Notes: a model not told the origin generated them from the sequence alone. 64,000 nucleotides of DNA from Ilex aquifolium (GCA_951799425.1 OX637399.1:31308701-31372700); one strand, 5' to 3'. Counted from the first letter of the stretch, positions 8,736 through 21,377 are shown. Numbers and translations: made by a program.

Positions 8736-9561
8736 GGCTTTGTCCAAACCCTACTGGACTTGGGCTAAAAGGTGAGCCCATTTCTTTGCCAAATTAACTT
8801 ACAATTGTAGTCACATAGCTTTCTTGCCCTTCAATTTGTTTATATTCTACGGATATGGGACAACTTGGCTATCATATTTGCTTATATATGTTGCCTTGCC
8901 ATTCTGAGTGTAAGATTCTATCGATGTGGGATAATCTCTTATTACTGATGTGAGAGTATGCTGTGTTATGACATTGCTTATTACGATTTTCACATTCTCT
9001 TTTCTAGTGTGCACAATATCATATATATAAAATTGACGCTCTCAGTGACCCTCCCACTCCTAACTATTTTTGAAATTTTACGTTCTTGGTCTCGCTCCCG
9101 CTCTCACTCTATGTGATCTAGGTTTTAACCTTATTAGAAGAAATTGTAACTTTCTCCGGTTCAATAAGTAATGGGTTAACAATAAAATAATAATAATACA
9201 AACAACAAAGTGATGATCAATGGCTGTAATATATGCATCTAGACAAACATTCACCCATAAAAGTTAATAAATAAAATATAAAAAAAAAAATTTGATGTAA
9301 ACCTGTATGACAAACTATTTAATTTTTAAATAAATATTAATTATAAGATCCTGAAATAAAAATTATAGGTTATAATAAATATTCTAATTTGATATGTATC
9401 TTTATGAATGAATCATAACTTTTCATATAAAATTTTAAGTAATAATGAGTAAGCACATGAGTAAGTGAGGATCAATAATGGCCATCGCAACCGGCCGTTG
9501 GACAGTAAAATCGCAGGTTAAAACCTCACCGCTCTTTCTCTTGTACAAGTTCAAAATAATG

Positions 9562-9565
<4 letters not shown>

Positions 9566-9623
<58 letters not shown>
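9566..9623. repeat. (TA)n microsatellite
   Basis: This is an uninterrupted TA run of about 29 repeats. The corresponding place in the second duplication copy (about 14787-14816) has a shorter TA run ending in acacacaa. Confidence 0.95.
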
Positions 9624-9624
<1 letters not shown>

Positions 9625-10087
9625 TAAGAGCTCAAATTCAAGAATTTTATGGAATAAAAGTGAGAATTGATGAAAAAATTGCTCTCATAACACGAATTCG
9701 TCCACGAAACGAGGAAGCGAATGCTATTTTGTTTCTTTTTTCTTTTCTATTTTCCTTCGAGATACAAAGTGACTAGCGTGTCGTACAATAAGGTATAGAA
9801 AGTCTATCCTGGACAAGTCCATTTTGGAGCTTTGAATTCTTCTACAGAATTTATCTGATAAGCTTGAGATGAAACTTGCGGAATAATTTTCAGTTTGAAT
9901 CTGTCAAGTTCTTGAATAAGATAGCTGACAATTTAGTGATCGTAGTTAAATGGATGATCTTGTTTTTCTTTTTGAAACAGTAAATGGACGAGTTTGAGGA
10001 TTTTTTTTTATTTGGAAGATCATTAAATTATATTTACACTTGGGACAAGAGAGAATATCCTTTCGGGGGCATCCTCGGCCCCACATC

Positions 10088-11365
10088 AACGGGGGCGAGC
10101 GAGGCCCCTTGCCATAAGTAACTCGAATTTAACCCGAAAAAATAGGATTTTGGTTGAAATTTGGGGAATTTAGAAGTCGGTACAATTTTTTAGACTTATT
10201 TAGGTAAAAGTACAACTCAAAAACTTATTTGGGGTAAAATACATATTTTTAAAAAATGTCATTATTGTCATCGGTAAATAGCACATGTATGGAAACTTAT
10301 CATCTTCCATCCGTTTTTTTTTGCAGCAATCAAGTAATGGAAAGGAAAATAGGGGGTTTAATTATCAAAATCCATCCTTTTCGGCAGAAGGATTCTATGT
10401 CCATGAGAATGCCAGAAGTGTGACTGTTCATCGTCCAAAAAACCAAGGAATACAAGTTACTGTTCATCGTCCAAAAAAACAAGGAGTACGAGTTACTGTT
10501 CATCGTCCAAAAAAAGAGAGGAATACGAGTTATTGTTCATCGTCGTCTACGATCAAGTAATTATGTATCGTCTCCGACAACTTCTTCACCGGAAAAATAG
10601 TTACACCCATTAAAAAAATAGTTACACCCATTAAAAAACAGTTACACCCATTATAAAAATAGTTACATACATTAAAAAACAGTTACACCCATTAAAAAAA
10701 TAATAGTTACACCCATTAAAAAAATTAACGGGGGCGAGCGAGGCCCCTTGCCATAAGTAACTCGAATTTAACCCGAAAAAATAGGATTTTGGTTGAAATT
10801 TGGGGAATTTAGAAGCCGGTACAATTTTTTAGACTTATTTAGGTAAAAGTACAACTCAAAAACTTATTTGGGGTAAAATACATATTTTTAAAAAATGTCA
10901 TTATTGTCATCGGTAAATAGCACATGTATGGAAACTTATCATCTTCCATCCGTTTTTTTTTGCAGCAATCAAGTAATGGAAAGGAAAATAGGGGGTTTAA
11001 TTATCAAAATCCATCCTTTTCGGCAGAAGGATTCTATGTCCATGAGAATGCCAGAAGTGTGACTGTTCATCGTCCAAAAAATCAAGGAATACAAGTTACT
11101 GTTCGTCGTCCAAAAAAACAAGGAGTACGAGTTACTGTTCATCGTCCAAAAAAAGAGAGGAATACGAGTTATTGTTCATCGTCGTCTACGATCAAGTAAT
11201 TATGTATCGTCTCCGACAACTTCTTCACCGGAAAAATAGTTACACCCATTAAAAAAATAGTTACACCCATTAAAAAACAGTTACACCCATTATAAAAATA
11301 GTTACATACATTAAAAAACAGTTACACCCATTAAAAAAATAATAGTTACACCCATTAAAAAAATA
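10088..11365 (+). repeat. Very young 639-bp tandem duplication
   Basis: The unit starting aacgggggcgagcgagg at about 10088 repeats at about 10727. I see only about three base differences, so the duplication is recent. Each copy contains a 91-codon frame (10285-10560; 10924-11199) holding three copies of a roughly 36-base minisatellite, gttactgttcatcgtcc. Each then has a minisatellite of about 20 bases, tagttacacccattaaaaa. Without homologues or a promoter I do not call the frame a gene. Confidence 0.9.
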
Positions 11366-11530
11366 GTTACACCCATTAAAAAACAGTTACACCCATTATA
11401 AAAATAGTTACATACATTAAAAAACAGTTACACTCATTATAAAAATAGTTACATACATTAAAAAACAGTTATACCCATTAAAAAAATAGTTACACCCATT
11501 AAAAAACAGTTACACCCATTAAAAAAAAAC
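10595..11530 (+). repeat. tagttacacccattaaaaa minisatellite (10595-10725 and 11234-11530)
   Basis: The unit is about 20 bases with variants tacacccattaaaaaa, tacacccattataaaa and tacatacattaaaaaa. The second block is longer because an internal group of units has been copied again. Confidence 0.9.
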
Positions 11531-12427
11531 AAAGTTATTTTTTCCCTACATCCCAACAACGAACAATACATAATATCTAACAAAACATTTACTACATATA
11601 TCCCACAAAACTACTCATTCAAAATTCAAAAAATTAATGATAAAAAATATGTAATCTTTACATATTTGTTTCCTAAAATATCTGTTAATGGCTGCCTAAA
11701 ATCTCCCACATAACTGTTCATTCAAAATTCAAAAATTAAAAGATAACAAATATGTAATCTTTACATATTCATTTCCTAAAATAACTGTCAATGATAGCTG
11801 CATAAATTAAGGAAGGGTGTTTAGGTAAAAAAGATTTTAATTCATTTGAATTTTGTACCTAAACATAAAAAATTTTATAAAAATTGTACTTAATGGAATA
11901 AACAACTTACCCATACACTTTTACTTAAATAAGTTTAAAAAATTGTACCCACACATAAAAAACTCAAATTTTTAATACTTGAGTTAGATATGGGTTGAAA
12001 GACATCAACTCGAATTAAATTTGAGCAATACCCGAATTAAAGTCTCAAATTTTGGGTCCAACCCGAATATTAAATCAGGCTCAACCTGAATATTGTGGTT
12101 AAACATTGAGACCAGTATGTTTTTTTATGTTAATTTGGCTATTATAACTATTATGTTAATTTGGCTATTATGTTTTTATGTTAAGTAAAGTGTAATTTGA
12201 TTTTTGTCCGGTATATTTTTTTATGTATTAAATACCATGTTTTTTATGTTAAACATTTGATTGAAGTTATTGGTTGTTATTTTAGGTAAATACTATGTAG
12301 TATGTACTAGATTTAGAACAACAAGTTGATTTCGAGTATGAACCGAGCTCACATGAATTCAACTTGGGCAATACTCGGATTGAGTATCTAGGATTGAGGT
12401 CGAATTAAAATTAGAATTAGAGTTAAA
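11531..12427. other. AT-rich sequence without a recognised gene
   Basis: Two phrases of about 40 bases recur, caaaattcaaaa and gtaatctttacatat, near 11620-11670 and 11725-11770. From about 11985 to 12100 there are short words such as aactcgaatt and caacccgaat that recur in other non-coding parts of the window (26650-26900). No gene is seen. Confidence 0.5.
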
Positions 12428-15375
12428 AATTTTAAATTATAATTTATTTTTTCTATAATTATTTAATTTAAATTAAAGTGAACAGGAAAAAATAAGAGAA
12501 ATGTGTAGATTAATAGGGTTGTCTGGTATTAGAGAGTGTGTTGATTAAGTTATTTTTACATTGAGGGTCGTGTAGAGAATATGATATTTTTGAGCGAGAA
12601 AAAAAAATTGGGATGAATTTTATACTATTGAATCGAAGTAGATAAAAATTGGATAAATATTGACCGTTGTTGTGCTTTTATAAGTTGAGAATTCAACTTC
12701 CTAATTATAATATTAGATACATGATTTCCGAAAAAGTAAAAAATAAGATAAATATTATTCACACCCCCTAAAGTGATAACTTTATTTAAAGGGTGGTAAT
12801 CTCGCATCAAAAGATTGTAATCTCACCCATAAAAGTGATAAATTTACCTCTAGATGTTATAACCTACCTCGAAATAGTTACATCATCGCATCCATAGTTG
12901 ATTACTTTACATTAAAGAGTTGTAACCTTATCATAACAGGTTATAACCACACCTCACCTCAGCCTAAAGATGGTAACTTTACTTCTATAGGTTGTAACCT
13001 AACCTCCGATAGTTATAACATCACCTCTAAATGTAATAGTTTTATATTATAGAGTTGTAACTTGTAACCTTACTTCCAGAGTTTATAATCTCACTTTAAC
13101 TCTTAGAGGTGATAACTTTACCAAATATAACCTCACCTCAAATGATTGTAACATCACTTTTAAATATGGTAACTTTTACCACAAATGATTGTAATCTTTC
13201 CTCAACAGGTTATAACCTGACCTTAAATGATTGTAACCATATCTCCAAATGTGATCGTTTTACCTTAAAAATATTGTAACCTAAACTCAGGAGGTTGTAA
13301 TCTCACTTGTAATGTTTGTAACTTGGCCTTTATAAATTATAATTTAACCTTAAATAGTAGTAATCTCACCTCCAAAGATAATAATTTCACCTGAAAGGAT
13401 TGTAACCTACATCACATGATTCACTTACACACTTCTTGATATTCAACCCAATTTCACAAACTCAAAAAATCAAATCCACAAAAAATCAAATGCGCAAATT
13501 CAATATTCAAATCCGCAAATTCAATATCCAACCGCAAATTCGATATTCAAATCTGCAAAAAATCAAATCCGAAAATTCGATATTCAAATGCACAAAAAAG
13601 CAAATTCAATATTCAAATCCACAAAAAATCAAATACGCAAATTCAATATTCAAATCTGCAAATTCGATATTCAAATCCACAAAAAATCAAATACGCAAAT
13701 TCCATATTCAAATCCACAAAAAATCAAATACGCAATTTCCTTCCATATTCAAATCCACAAAAAATCAAATACGCAAGTTCAATATTCAAATACACAAATT
13801 CCAAATATGCAAAAATCAAATACGCAAGTTCAATATTCAAATACACAAATTCCATATTCAAATCCACAAAAAATCAAATACGCAAGTTCAATATTCAAAT
13901 CCACAAATTCCATATTCAAATCCACGAATTGAATATTTTAAAATTTTAAGTTCTCTTTATAAATAACAAATAAATAAATAAAAGGTTTTTTTTTCAAACC
14001 CAACTAGACTAGTAAGTTTTATATAGCTTTCTTGCCCTTCAATTTGTTTATATTCTACCGATGTGGGACAACTTGGTTATGACATTTGCTTATAAAAGTT
14101 GTCTTGCCATTCAGAGTGCAAGACTCTACCGATGTGGGAGAATCTATTACTAATGTGAGATTCTGTTATGTTATGACATTGCTTATTACGATGTTCACAT
14201 TCTCTTTTCTAGTGTGCGCAATGTCATATATATAAATTTGACGCTCTCAGTGACACTCTCACTCTCAACTATTTTTGAAATTTTACGGTCTCGCTTTCGC
14301 TTCCGCTCTCATTCTATGTGATCTAGGTTGTAACTTTATTCGAAGAAGTTGTAACTTTCCCATGTCACTGGTTCAATAAGTAATGGGTTAACAATAAAAT
14401 AATAACAATACAAACAACAAAGTGATGATCAATGGCTCTAATATATGCATCTAGACAAACATTCACCCATAAAAATTAATAAATAAAATATAAAAAAATA
14501 AATTTCATGTAAACCTGTATGACAAACTATTTAATTTTTAAATAAATATTAATTATAAGATCCTGAAATAAAAATTATAGGGTATATTAAATATTATAAT
14601 TTGATATGTATCTTTATGAATGAATCATAATTTTTCATATAAAATTTTAAGTAATCATGAGTAAGCACACAAGTAACGGAGGATCAATAGTTGGCCTAAT
14701 GGCCATCGCAGCCGTCGTTGGACCGTGAAATCGCAGGTTAAAACCTCATAGCTGTTTCTCTTGTACAAGTTCAAAATAATGACAAAATATATGTATATAT
14801 ATATATATATATATATACACACAAATAAGTAAGAGCACAAATTCAAGAATTTTATAGAATAAAAGTGAGAATTGATGAAAAATTTGCTCTCATAACACGA
14901 ATTCGTTTACGGAACGCGGAAGTGAATGCTATTTTGTTTCTTTTTTCTTTTCTATTTTCCTTTGAGATACAAAGTGACTAGCGTGTCGTACAATACAAAA
15001 AATTTATCCTGGACAAGTCCATTTTGCAAGCTTTGAATAAACAGTAAAGTCTTCTTGATGTTTTAGTCAATATTCTTCTACAGAGTTTATCTGATAAGCT
15101 TGAGATGAAACGTGCGGAATAATTTTCAGTTTGAATCTGTCAAGTCCTTGAATAAGATAGCTGACAATTTAGTGATCGTAGTTAAATGGATGATCTTGTT
15201 TTTCTTTTTGAAACGGTAAATGGACGAGTTTGAGGATTTTTTTTTTATTTGGAAGATCATTAAATTATATTTACGACTCGGGTCAAGAGAGAACATCCTT
15301 TCGGGACATCCTCGGCCTCACATCAACGGGGGAGAGACCTCTTGCCATAAGTAACTCGAATTTAACCCGAAAAAA
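12428..15375 (+). repeat. Large direct duplication, copy 2
   Basis: This is the partner of 7585-10145. It is longer mainly because of a minisatellite at about 13470-13930 that copy 1 lacks. It ends with cttgccataagtaactcg and acccgaaaaaatt. No gene is evident. Confidence 0.7.
13470..13930 (+). repeat. Minisatellite of about 35 bp built on aatcaaata and aattcaatattcaaa
   Basis: Units alternate atccacaaaaaatcaaatac with gcaaattcaatattcaa for about a dozen copies with variants. The frame of about 176 codons over this tract is a repeat translation (Ile, Gln, Lys, Asn and Ser only) and is not called as a gene. Confidence 0.85.
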
Positions 15376-16571
15376 TTATATATAATCTTGAAATATTACA
15401 ATCCTTAATAATCTTGAAACCAAAAACTCAACCAGAATATAAAAATCAAAAAGTATGAAGCTTTAGAATTAGAGAGAAGAAGAAGAGAATAATTTTCATC
15501 ATATACTTTGATATTGCAATTCAACTCTAATAATAGTGTTCTATGCATTACTTCATGACAGAATATATCCCTTCATTACTATGGTAGAAGACACCTCTTA
15601 GAAGGTTTGAAACAATGTAGCCATTAGAGAGAAAACTGAAACAAAAATTAAAAATTTAACTGTCGAACGTAACTAACTCTCAGTATTTCGATTTTGAGAT
15701 TTTTTGAATTCTCTACCAAATTACTAAGAGTAAGTTACATTCGAGCGAGGGTTACATTCAAATATACCAAACTCTCAATATCTCAGAAACTGAGTTTTTG
15801 ATAAAGTATTAGGAGTAAGACTCGTTTTTTTTAAATAATTTTTTAGGGTCATTTTACAACTTTTGTGATGACTTGCAATCGATCTTAAAAATGTTAGGAT
15901 TGATCGTAATATTTTTAAGATCGATTACAAGTTACCATAAAAGTTGTAACTTGATCCAAAAAAATTGTAATTAAAACATTAAAAGTTGCAATTTAACCCA
16001 AAAAGTTGAAAAAAAAATTTGTTACTTGTATCAAAATTCACCCAAGTTATAAAATTTGGAGGTACCGTAGTCTTTTCCAAATGTATATACTAGCAACAAA
16101 GACATCAAATCTGATCAGCTTTTGAATTTTTCAAAATACCATGTGCATGTTCTTTGCTGAGAAAATGCAGGGAAGGCTAATCAGTCTCTTTCAGCTAAAA
16201 GTCGGCAATGTGATGAAGCCCAAGATTTCAATCCTTTACACAAGTCAAAGGACTAAACCTCTACGTAAGCATTATCAATCCGCAAGCAACCTCCATGACG
16301 GCCACAAGACATTTGTATAAACCTTGGACTATTTTGTAATTCAAAACAAACTAAATTGGAAGAGAAGGCAACAATGAAGTTTCCTCCATAGACTAAATCA
16401 GAAGAGAGTAAAGAGCAATGAAGTTTCCTCTGCAAACAAGTCATTAAAGTTGCGTCTTTTTATTCCAAAAAAGGAGCTACCCAAATTCCTCATTCAACTT
16501 ACAACCCAATCTATTACTCAAAAATCGATCAATTCGCCATTTTTGAGTTTGCAACTATTGTCATCAAGTTG
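15376..16571. other. Non-coding sequence and upstream region of the lectin receptor kinase
   Basis: This AT-rich DNA includes short relatives of the gttgtaac repeat (15890-16010). In 16250-16445 two phrases containing atgaagtttcctc recur about 50 bases apart (16374 and 16423). The last 100 bases, with aattcgccatttttgagtt, presumably hold the leader of the kinase gene. I cannot place a TATA box with confidence. Confidence 0.4.
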
Positions 16572-18560
16572 ATGCACTTGTGCGGTATGTCTTATGCCAA
16601 CAAGTGTATGTTCATTTCTCGAATTGTCAATCTTCTTGTGGTAGCAACTCTCTTGAGTAACTCTGTTATTCAAGCAAAGTCCTTAAATTTCAGCTATGCG
16701 AACTTCACCAGCCAGAACGAGATAGATTTCACCAAGATAGGTGATTCAAACATAGCTATTGGTGCCCTTCAAGTGACACACGAGGCTCGTTTAGTTCCTA
16801 TCGCAAATTTAGCTGGACGGATATTGTATAAACGTCCATTCCAGCTATGGAGGAAAAGGAAGAATATCACAGCGTCCTTTAACTCTACCTTTGTTGTTAA
16901 TATTACTCCCCAGAACAACACAATATGGGGTGAAGGACTGGCTTTCATATTGACAAACGAAAGTGGTTCTGTCCCAGATAACAGTTCAGGGCAATGGCTT
17001 GGTGTTGTGAATGCAAGCACAAATGGGACTACACGAGGCAACATTTTCGCGATTGAGTTTGACACGAAGAAGAGCTTCGAGGAGGATATCGATGACAACC
17101 ATGTTGGTATTGATGTAAACAGCATTTACTCCATCGAGCAAGTCTCATTGAATGGCATTGGTGTTAATCTTTCGAGTGGTGTTGATATCCCCATGAGGGT
17201 TCAGTATGATGGGGGACTAAAGACCTTGGCCATATATATATTGATGACCAACACTTCAGGATACAACATGAACAGTCCCATAATTTCGAGGCCTCTTGAT
17301 CTCTCTGAGCATCTTTCAGAAGATGTTTATGTGGGATTTTCAGCTTCCACAGGGGAATATACTCAGCTCAACTGTATAAGGGCTTGGAATTTCACTAGTA
17401 CAGACATTGATGATGATGATACAGCCAACCTCTTGTGGATGTGGATCTTAATATCAGCTGCTCTGATTGCCTTTCTAGCTGGCCTTATCTTTGTCCTGTG
17501 TTGGAGAAGGAAAATGAAAGAGAAGCAAATACAAAAGGATTCGAAAGTGGAGCTACAGATTCAGGGTTCAGCATCTGCTCCATTGAAATTCCTGCTGAAA
17601 GACGTTAAACACGCCACCGCAAATTTCCACCCTCAGAACATGCTCGGGAGAGGAGGATGTGGGATAGTCTACAAAGGACTATTAAGCAAAAAAGAGGTAG
17701 CTGTGAAAAGATTCTCAAAGGATTCCAACCAAGGGGTGCAAGATTTCATAGCAGAAATCACAACAATTGGCAACTTCCATCACAGAAACCTTGTCAAATT
17801 AATTGGATGGTGCTATGAAAAGAATGAACTAGTTTTGGTATACGAGTTAATGCCAAATGGAAGCCTAGACAATCACCTATTTTACGATGAGTCTCGAGAC
17901 ATGGGAGGTTCTAGTTCTACACTGAGTTGGGAAAGAAGGCATATAATCATTTGTGGTGTGGCAACAGCACTGGATTATCTTCACAATGGGTGTGAAAAAA
18001 GGGTGCTTCACCGGGACGTTAAATCCAGCAATATAATGCTGGATTCAGAGTTCAATGCCAGGTTGGGAGATTTTGGACTGGCTAGAACCATTCAATTAGG
18101 AGGAGAAACTCATCACTCGACGAAAGAGATTGCTGGGACGCCCGCGTATATGGCTCCAGAGAGTTTTCATGTAGGCAGGGCAACTGTCGAAACAGATGTT
18201 TATGCATTTGGTGTTCTACTACTTGAAGTTGCCTGTGGAAGAAAGCCTGGAAATCTCAGAATCATTGATTGGGTATGGGAACTATACCAGAGGGAGGAGA
18301 TAATCGAAGCCATGGATATCCGGTTGAATGGAGATTTCAACAAGGAGCAAGCAGAGTGTGTGCTCAGGTTGGGATTAGCATGTTGCCATCCGAACCCGTA
18401 TCAAAGGCCCTCCATGAGGACTGCTTTGCAGGTTCTTACTGGAGAAGCAGCTCCACCACCCATCCCTAGTGAGAAACCTGCATTTACATGGCCAGCTATG
18501 GCTCCATCAGCTGCAGAAATTTGGATTACACTCTTGGAGGAAACCAACTCACACCAATAA
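16572..18560 (+). CDS. L-type lectin-domain receptor-like kinase
   Basis: This is a single-exon gene of 662 codons, a normal length and structure for the LecRK family. A signal peptide lies near residues 14-36, and a legume-lectin domain spans about 38-275 with IEFDT (161-165) and the metal-site stretch DDNHVGIDVN (174-183). Many NxS/T sites are present. One membrane span lies at 287-310, then a Ser/Thr kinase domain at about 355-625 with GRGGCGIVYKG (359-369), K379 in VAVKR, E395, HRDVKSSN (480-487), DFG (500-502) and APE (528-530). All catalytic residues are present, so it should be an active plasma-membrane kinase sensing an extracellular ligand, often in defence. The juxtamembrane and kinase sequence suggests the S.5/IX side of the family. 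The first ATG is at 16572; ATGs at 16587 and 16608 are alternatives, and the last gives the cleanest signal peptide. Confidence 0.95.
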   Translation: MHLCGMSYANKCMFISRIVNLLVVATLLSNSVIQAKSLNFSYANFTSQNEIDFTKIGDSNIAIGALQVTHEARLVPIANLAGRILYKRPFQLWRKRKNITASFNSTFVVNITPQNNTIWGEGLAFILTNESGSVPDNSSGQWLGVVNASTNGTTRGNIFAIEFDTKKSFEEDIDDNHVGIDVNSIYSIEQVSLNGIGVNLSSGVDIPMRVQYDGGLKTLAIYILMTNTSGYNMNSPIISRPLDLSEHLSEDVYVGFSASTGEYTQLNCIRAWNFTSTDIDDDDTANLLWMWILISAALIAFLAGLIFVLCWRRKMKEKQIQKDSKVELQIQGSASAPLKFLLKDVKHATANFHPQNMLGRGGCGIVYKGLLSKKEVAVKRFSKDSNQGVQDFIAEITTIGNFHHRNLVKLIGWCYEKNELVLVYELMPNGSLDNHLFYDESRDMGGSSSTLSWERRHIIICGVATALDYLHNGCEKRVLHRDVKSSNIMLDSEFNARLGDFGLARTIQLGGETHHSTKEIAGTPAYMAPESFHVGRATVETDVYAFGVLLLEVACGRKPGNLRIIDWVWELYQREEIIEAMDIRLNGDFNKEQAECVLRLGLACCHPNPYQRPSMRTALQVLTGEAAPPPIPSEKPAFTWPAMAPSAAEIWITLLEETNSHQ

Positions 18561-18874
18561 CAATTTTCAATACGGAAACATTCTCTTTGCATGCGATTGC
18601 ACACATCTAATTCTATTCAAACCCCGCAATGGTCGAAACATCTTACATGGACAAAATGTAGTATGAGCCAAAAGTGAAATTTGCACTATATTGTTATTAC
18701 ATTTGTAGATATTGTAGTTCTTTCATTATATTTTCAAACATGTACATTGTTACAGAAATACCCTTGATTTTTTTTCAATACATGTTGTTTCCATGATCTA
18801 CACCAACAACAGAATTGCAAATTAGCAAAGAAGAGCAACAGTAAATGTTTGTTAATTACGTTTTATTCTTCTTA
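18561..18874 (+). other. Presumed 3' UTR and spacer after the lectin kinase
   Basis: This is AT-rich sequence with no ORF of interest. It ends at the 9-bp target duplication of the MULE-like element (18866-18874). Confidence 0.4.
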
Positions 18875-20431
18875 GGGTTAATTGTTTTTTACCTCCTGTG
18901 ATTTTGACTAGAAGCACACATTTTACCTACTTCACGTTTTATTTATGTTACTGAAGTAAAATTGTTACTTTTATCATCCAAGTTAATGGGGAGAGTATGC
19001 TCCACACACCCAAAAAATGTTGTGGGTTTTATTTCCATTGTTTCTATCTAAAAAAACATTATCTAAGTGCCTAAAATACATTTTATAATGCTAGATCATG
19101 CACACGTGCCTTGCACGTGGATTATTTGAGCTATGATTTTGTTTTAATTAAGATTTTAACTTTTTTTTTTTGGATCAATTAAGATTTTAATTTGAAACAA
19201 TCAAATAAATACAATGAATATTAATTTTTATTTTTTTTACTAACTCTTAATGTTTTGATGAATTACTTTCTTGCAAACTTCTACCCTTAAGGTTTAGAAC
19301 TTTTCACATGAAGCTAATAATTTTGATTAATTTTATTTGTAATATCATAGTAGTGGTATAAATATATTTTGTGGTATTCGGGTATATATAACTAAAAAGT
19401 ATCACGGTCACTTATTAAATTATGAATAATACTAAAGAGAAACTGTTTTAAGTTATGGTGGTCATCTAATTATAAATAATTGATTGAGCAAATTTAAGAA
19501 GTTAAGTTGTGGTAAGTAAATTAATGTAATACTGAAAATTCGTGGCATTGTTAACAAATAAAAATAAAATGAATTGTAATATTGGCAATACACATAACTA
19601 AAAATGATGTATTGAAACTAAAACATAAAAGAGAAGAAAATGAAAAGTCAGGATTTGATAATATTATCTAAGTTATATTAAAATAAATTTTATATTAAAT
19701 AAGATCTTAGTGCCTTTATACAATTTCATTTAAAAATTCAGAAACTTGTCATAAACTAATGAAAATAGATACATAAATAAAAATAAATGTAATTATTTTA
19801 ATAGTTAACTTTTATATTTTAAAAGAAAGAATATGAAAGGCTTGAATGTGTGTCATATTAATGAAGTTGTATTAATATAAATTCCGTATTAATAATGTTA
19901 GTGTTGTATTTATTATGAGAGTAAATTTGTCCAACTAAAAGTTTAGCATTAATGAAGTCCTATTAATATGAGTTCTACATTAAATAGGCTAGTATTGTCT
20001 TTCTATTTTGTTTTAGAGATAAAGTAGTCAATCAAAAGTTTTTCTTGATAGTGTACTTTTATTAGTAATAGAAATATAGATATGATATAACACCCAAATA
20101 GATAGGGCATCAATCCCAAATCAAAAAACATAATTGATTTTCAGCCCCGAATCAAAACCTAATTTGAGGGAGAAAAAAAAAGCTCAACATATTTAATTAA
20201 AATGTGTTAGTTTGTTGTCATGTTCTATTAATTTTATGGTCAAGAATAAATCAAAAAAAAAAAAAATTGATTTTAAAACGTGGGTATTATGGTAACTTTT
20301 TAATTATGTTAACGGTGTCAATTACTTCACTTTGATACATAACTATAAAGGAGTAATATATATAATTTTAAACATCAACTAGATAAGATATTCCTAACCG
20401 AAACCACAAGGGGTTAAAAAACAATTGACCC
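18875..20431. mobile_element. MULE-like non-autonomous DNA element, split by a Helitron
   Basis: The left end gggttaattgttttttacc and the inverted right end (minus strand gggtcaattgttttttaacc) form a terminal inverted repeat of about 35 bases with a few mismatches. It is flanked by ttcttctta (18866-18874) and ttcttttta (20432-20440), a 9-base target duplication with one mismatch; 9 bases is typical of Mutator-like elements. Without the Helitron at 19091-20080 it is about 570 bp. It has no transposase. Confidence 0.65.
19091..20080 (-). mobile_element. Non-autonomous Helitron (minus strand) nested in the MULE-like element
   Basis: On the minus strand it starts tctatatttctattactaat (20080 downward), a common plant Helitron 5' end. 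It ends with a palindrome ccacgtgcaaggcacgtg followed by gtgcatgat and CTAG (19091-19094). The flank at the 5' side is A as expected; at the 3' side it is C rather than T, which may be a later change. The interior is AT-rich without genes. Confidence 0.65.
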
Positions 20432-21330
20432 TTCTTTTTATTTCATCTGACAGACAGGAATTATCAGCAGAATTATCTAACATGACCAACCAAAAAATTT
20501 CAACAAATGTTAAAAGGTTATTGTACAATTGACCCATCATTTGGTGACCTCAAATATCAGAGCAGTAAATTTTAAAGCAGGGCAAAGGAAAAACAGTGTA
20601 CATATACCCCCGATATTGGGAGTACGGTACTCTCCAATCTGTTCTATTCACAATGCAATCTTGGCAAAAGAATACTGGCTCATCAGCACTGCAAATGATA
20701 ATCAAGAGAGTATGCACGAATATCCGATGGGCTTGTGCCAGGCCTGTCAAAACAACCATCAGAACATAAACACAAAATGTGGATATTAATATTCAAGGTT
20801 TTCATACAAGTCATTCAAAAATTATCATTAAACTCTAATCACTGAAAGAAATATACTATGCCAACTAGTAGCACCATTGCTAGAGGTTTGCCAATTTCTA
20901 CTTGAATTTACTGTTAGTCTCCCATTCCCTTCCCTTGTTACATGCACAATTGTAAACAGAATGCCAACCAACGATGGTGGATACGTAAACACCACGAGGA
21001 CTGCCAATGAATCAAAATGTGCTGAATATTTATCTTTCTGATATCATCCCGCCACCGCCACCAAATTCACCAAATTCCACCCACCCACTGCCCCAACTGC
21101 ACCAAGCAATGCTCCACAATCAGTTCCCACCCTAATGAACCCACACCGGGAACAAACCTCACCCAACACTATTCTGCCATCATCAGCACAGATCTTTTTC
21201 TTTACCCACCACACATACACCCAGTGGGCTCAACCGTACAGACTACGCACCAAACCAAGACCACAACTCCGAACCCATCACTTTGAACTCAACAATAGCA
21301 TTTGACTGTCATTAAATCATATATTATGGG

Positions 21331-21377
<47 letters not shown>
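21331..21377. repeat. (GT)n(GA)n compound microsatellite
   Basis: A run of gtgtgt units passes directly into gagaga units. Confidence 0.95.

Larger units (their letters stand above)
7585..10145 (+). repeat. Large direct duplication, copy 1
   Basis: This segment is colinear with 12428-15375, from the AT-rich lead-in before gaacaggaaaaaataagag to acccgaaaaaa. Shared landmarks in order are gtgtagatta, a long tract of degenerate gttgtaacctcacc-like repeats, gatgtgggacaact, gacgctctcagtgac, a (TA)n run, gactagcgtgtcgtacaata and cttgccataagtaactcg. Divergence looks close to 10% plus indels. No protein-coding gene is evident. The edges lack TG...CA, so I do not call these LTRs. Confidence 0.7.

Noticed and set aside
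10285-11199. Two nearly identical 91-codon frames as a gene pair
   Set aside because: Identity is explained by the very recent 639-bp duplication, and half of each frame is minisatellite.
13436-13966. 176-codon frame rich in Ile, Gln, Lys, Asn
   Set aside because: It is a translation of a minisatellite.
7585-15375. Calling the duplication copies LTRs of one retrotransposon
   Set aside because: No TG/CA ends, primer site, polypurine tract or protein domain could be seen.
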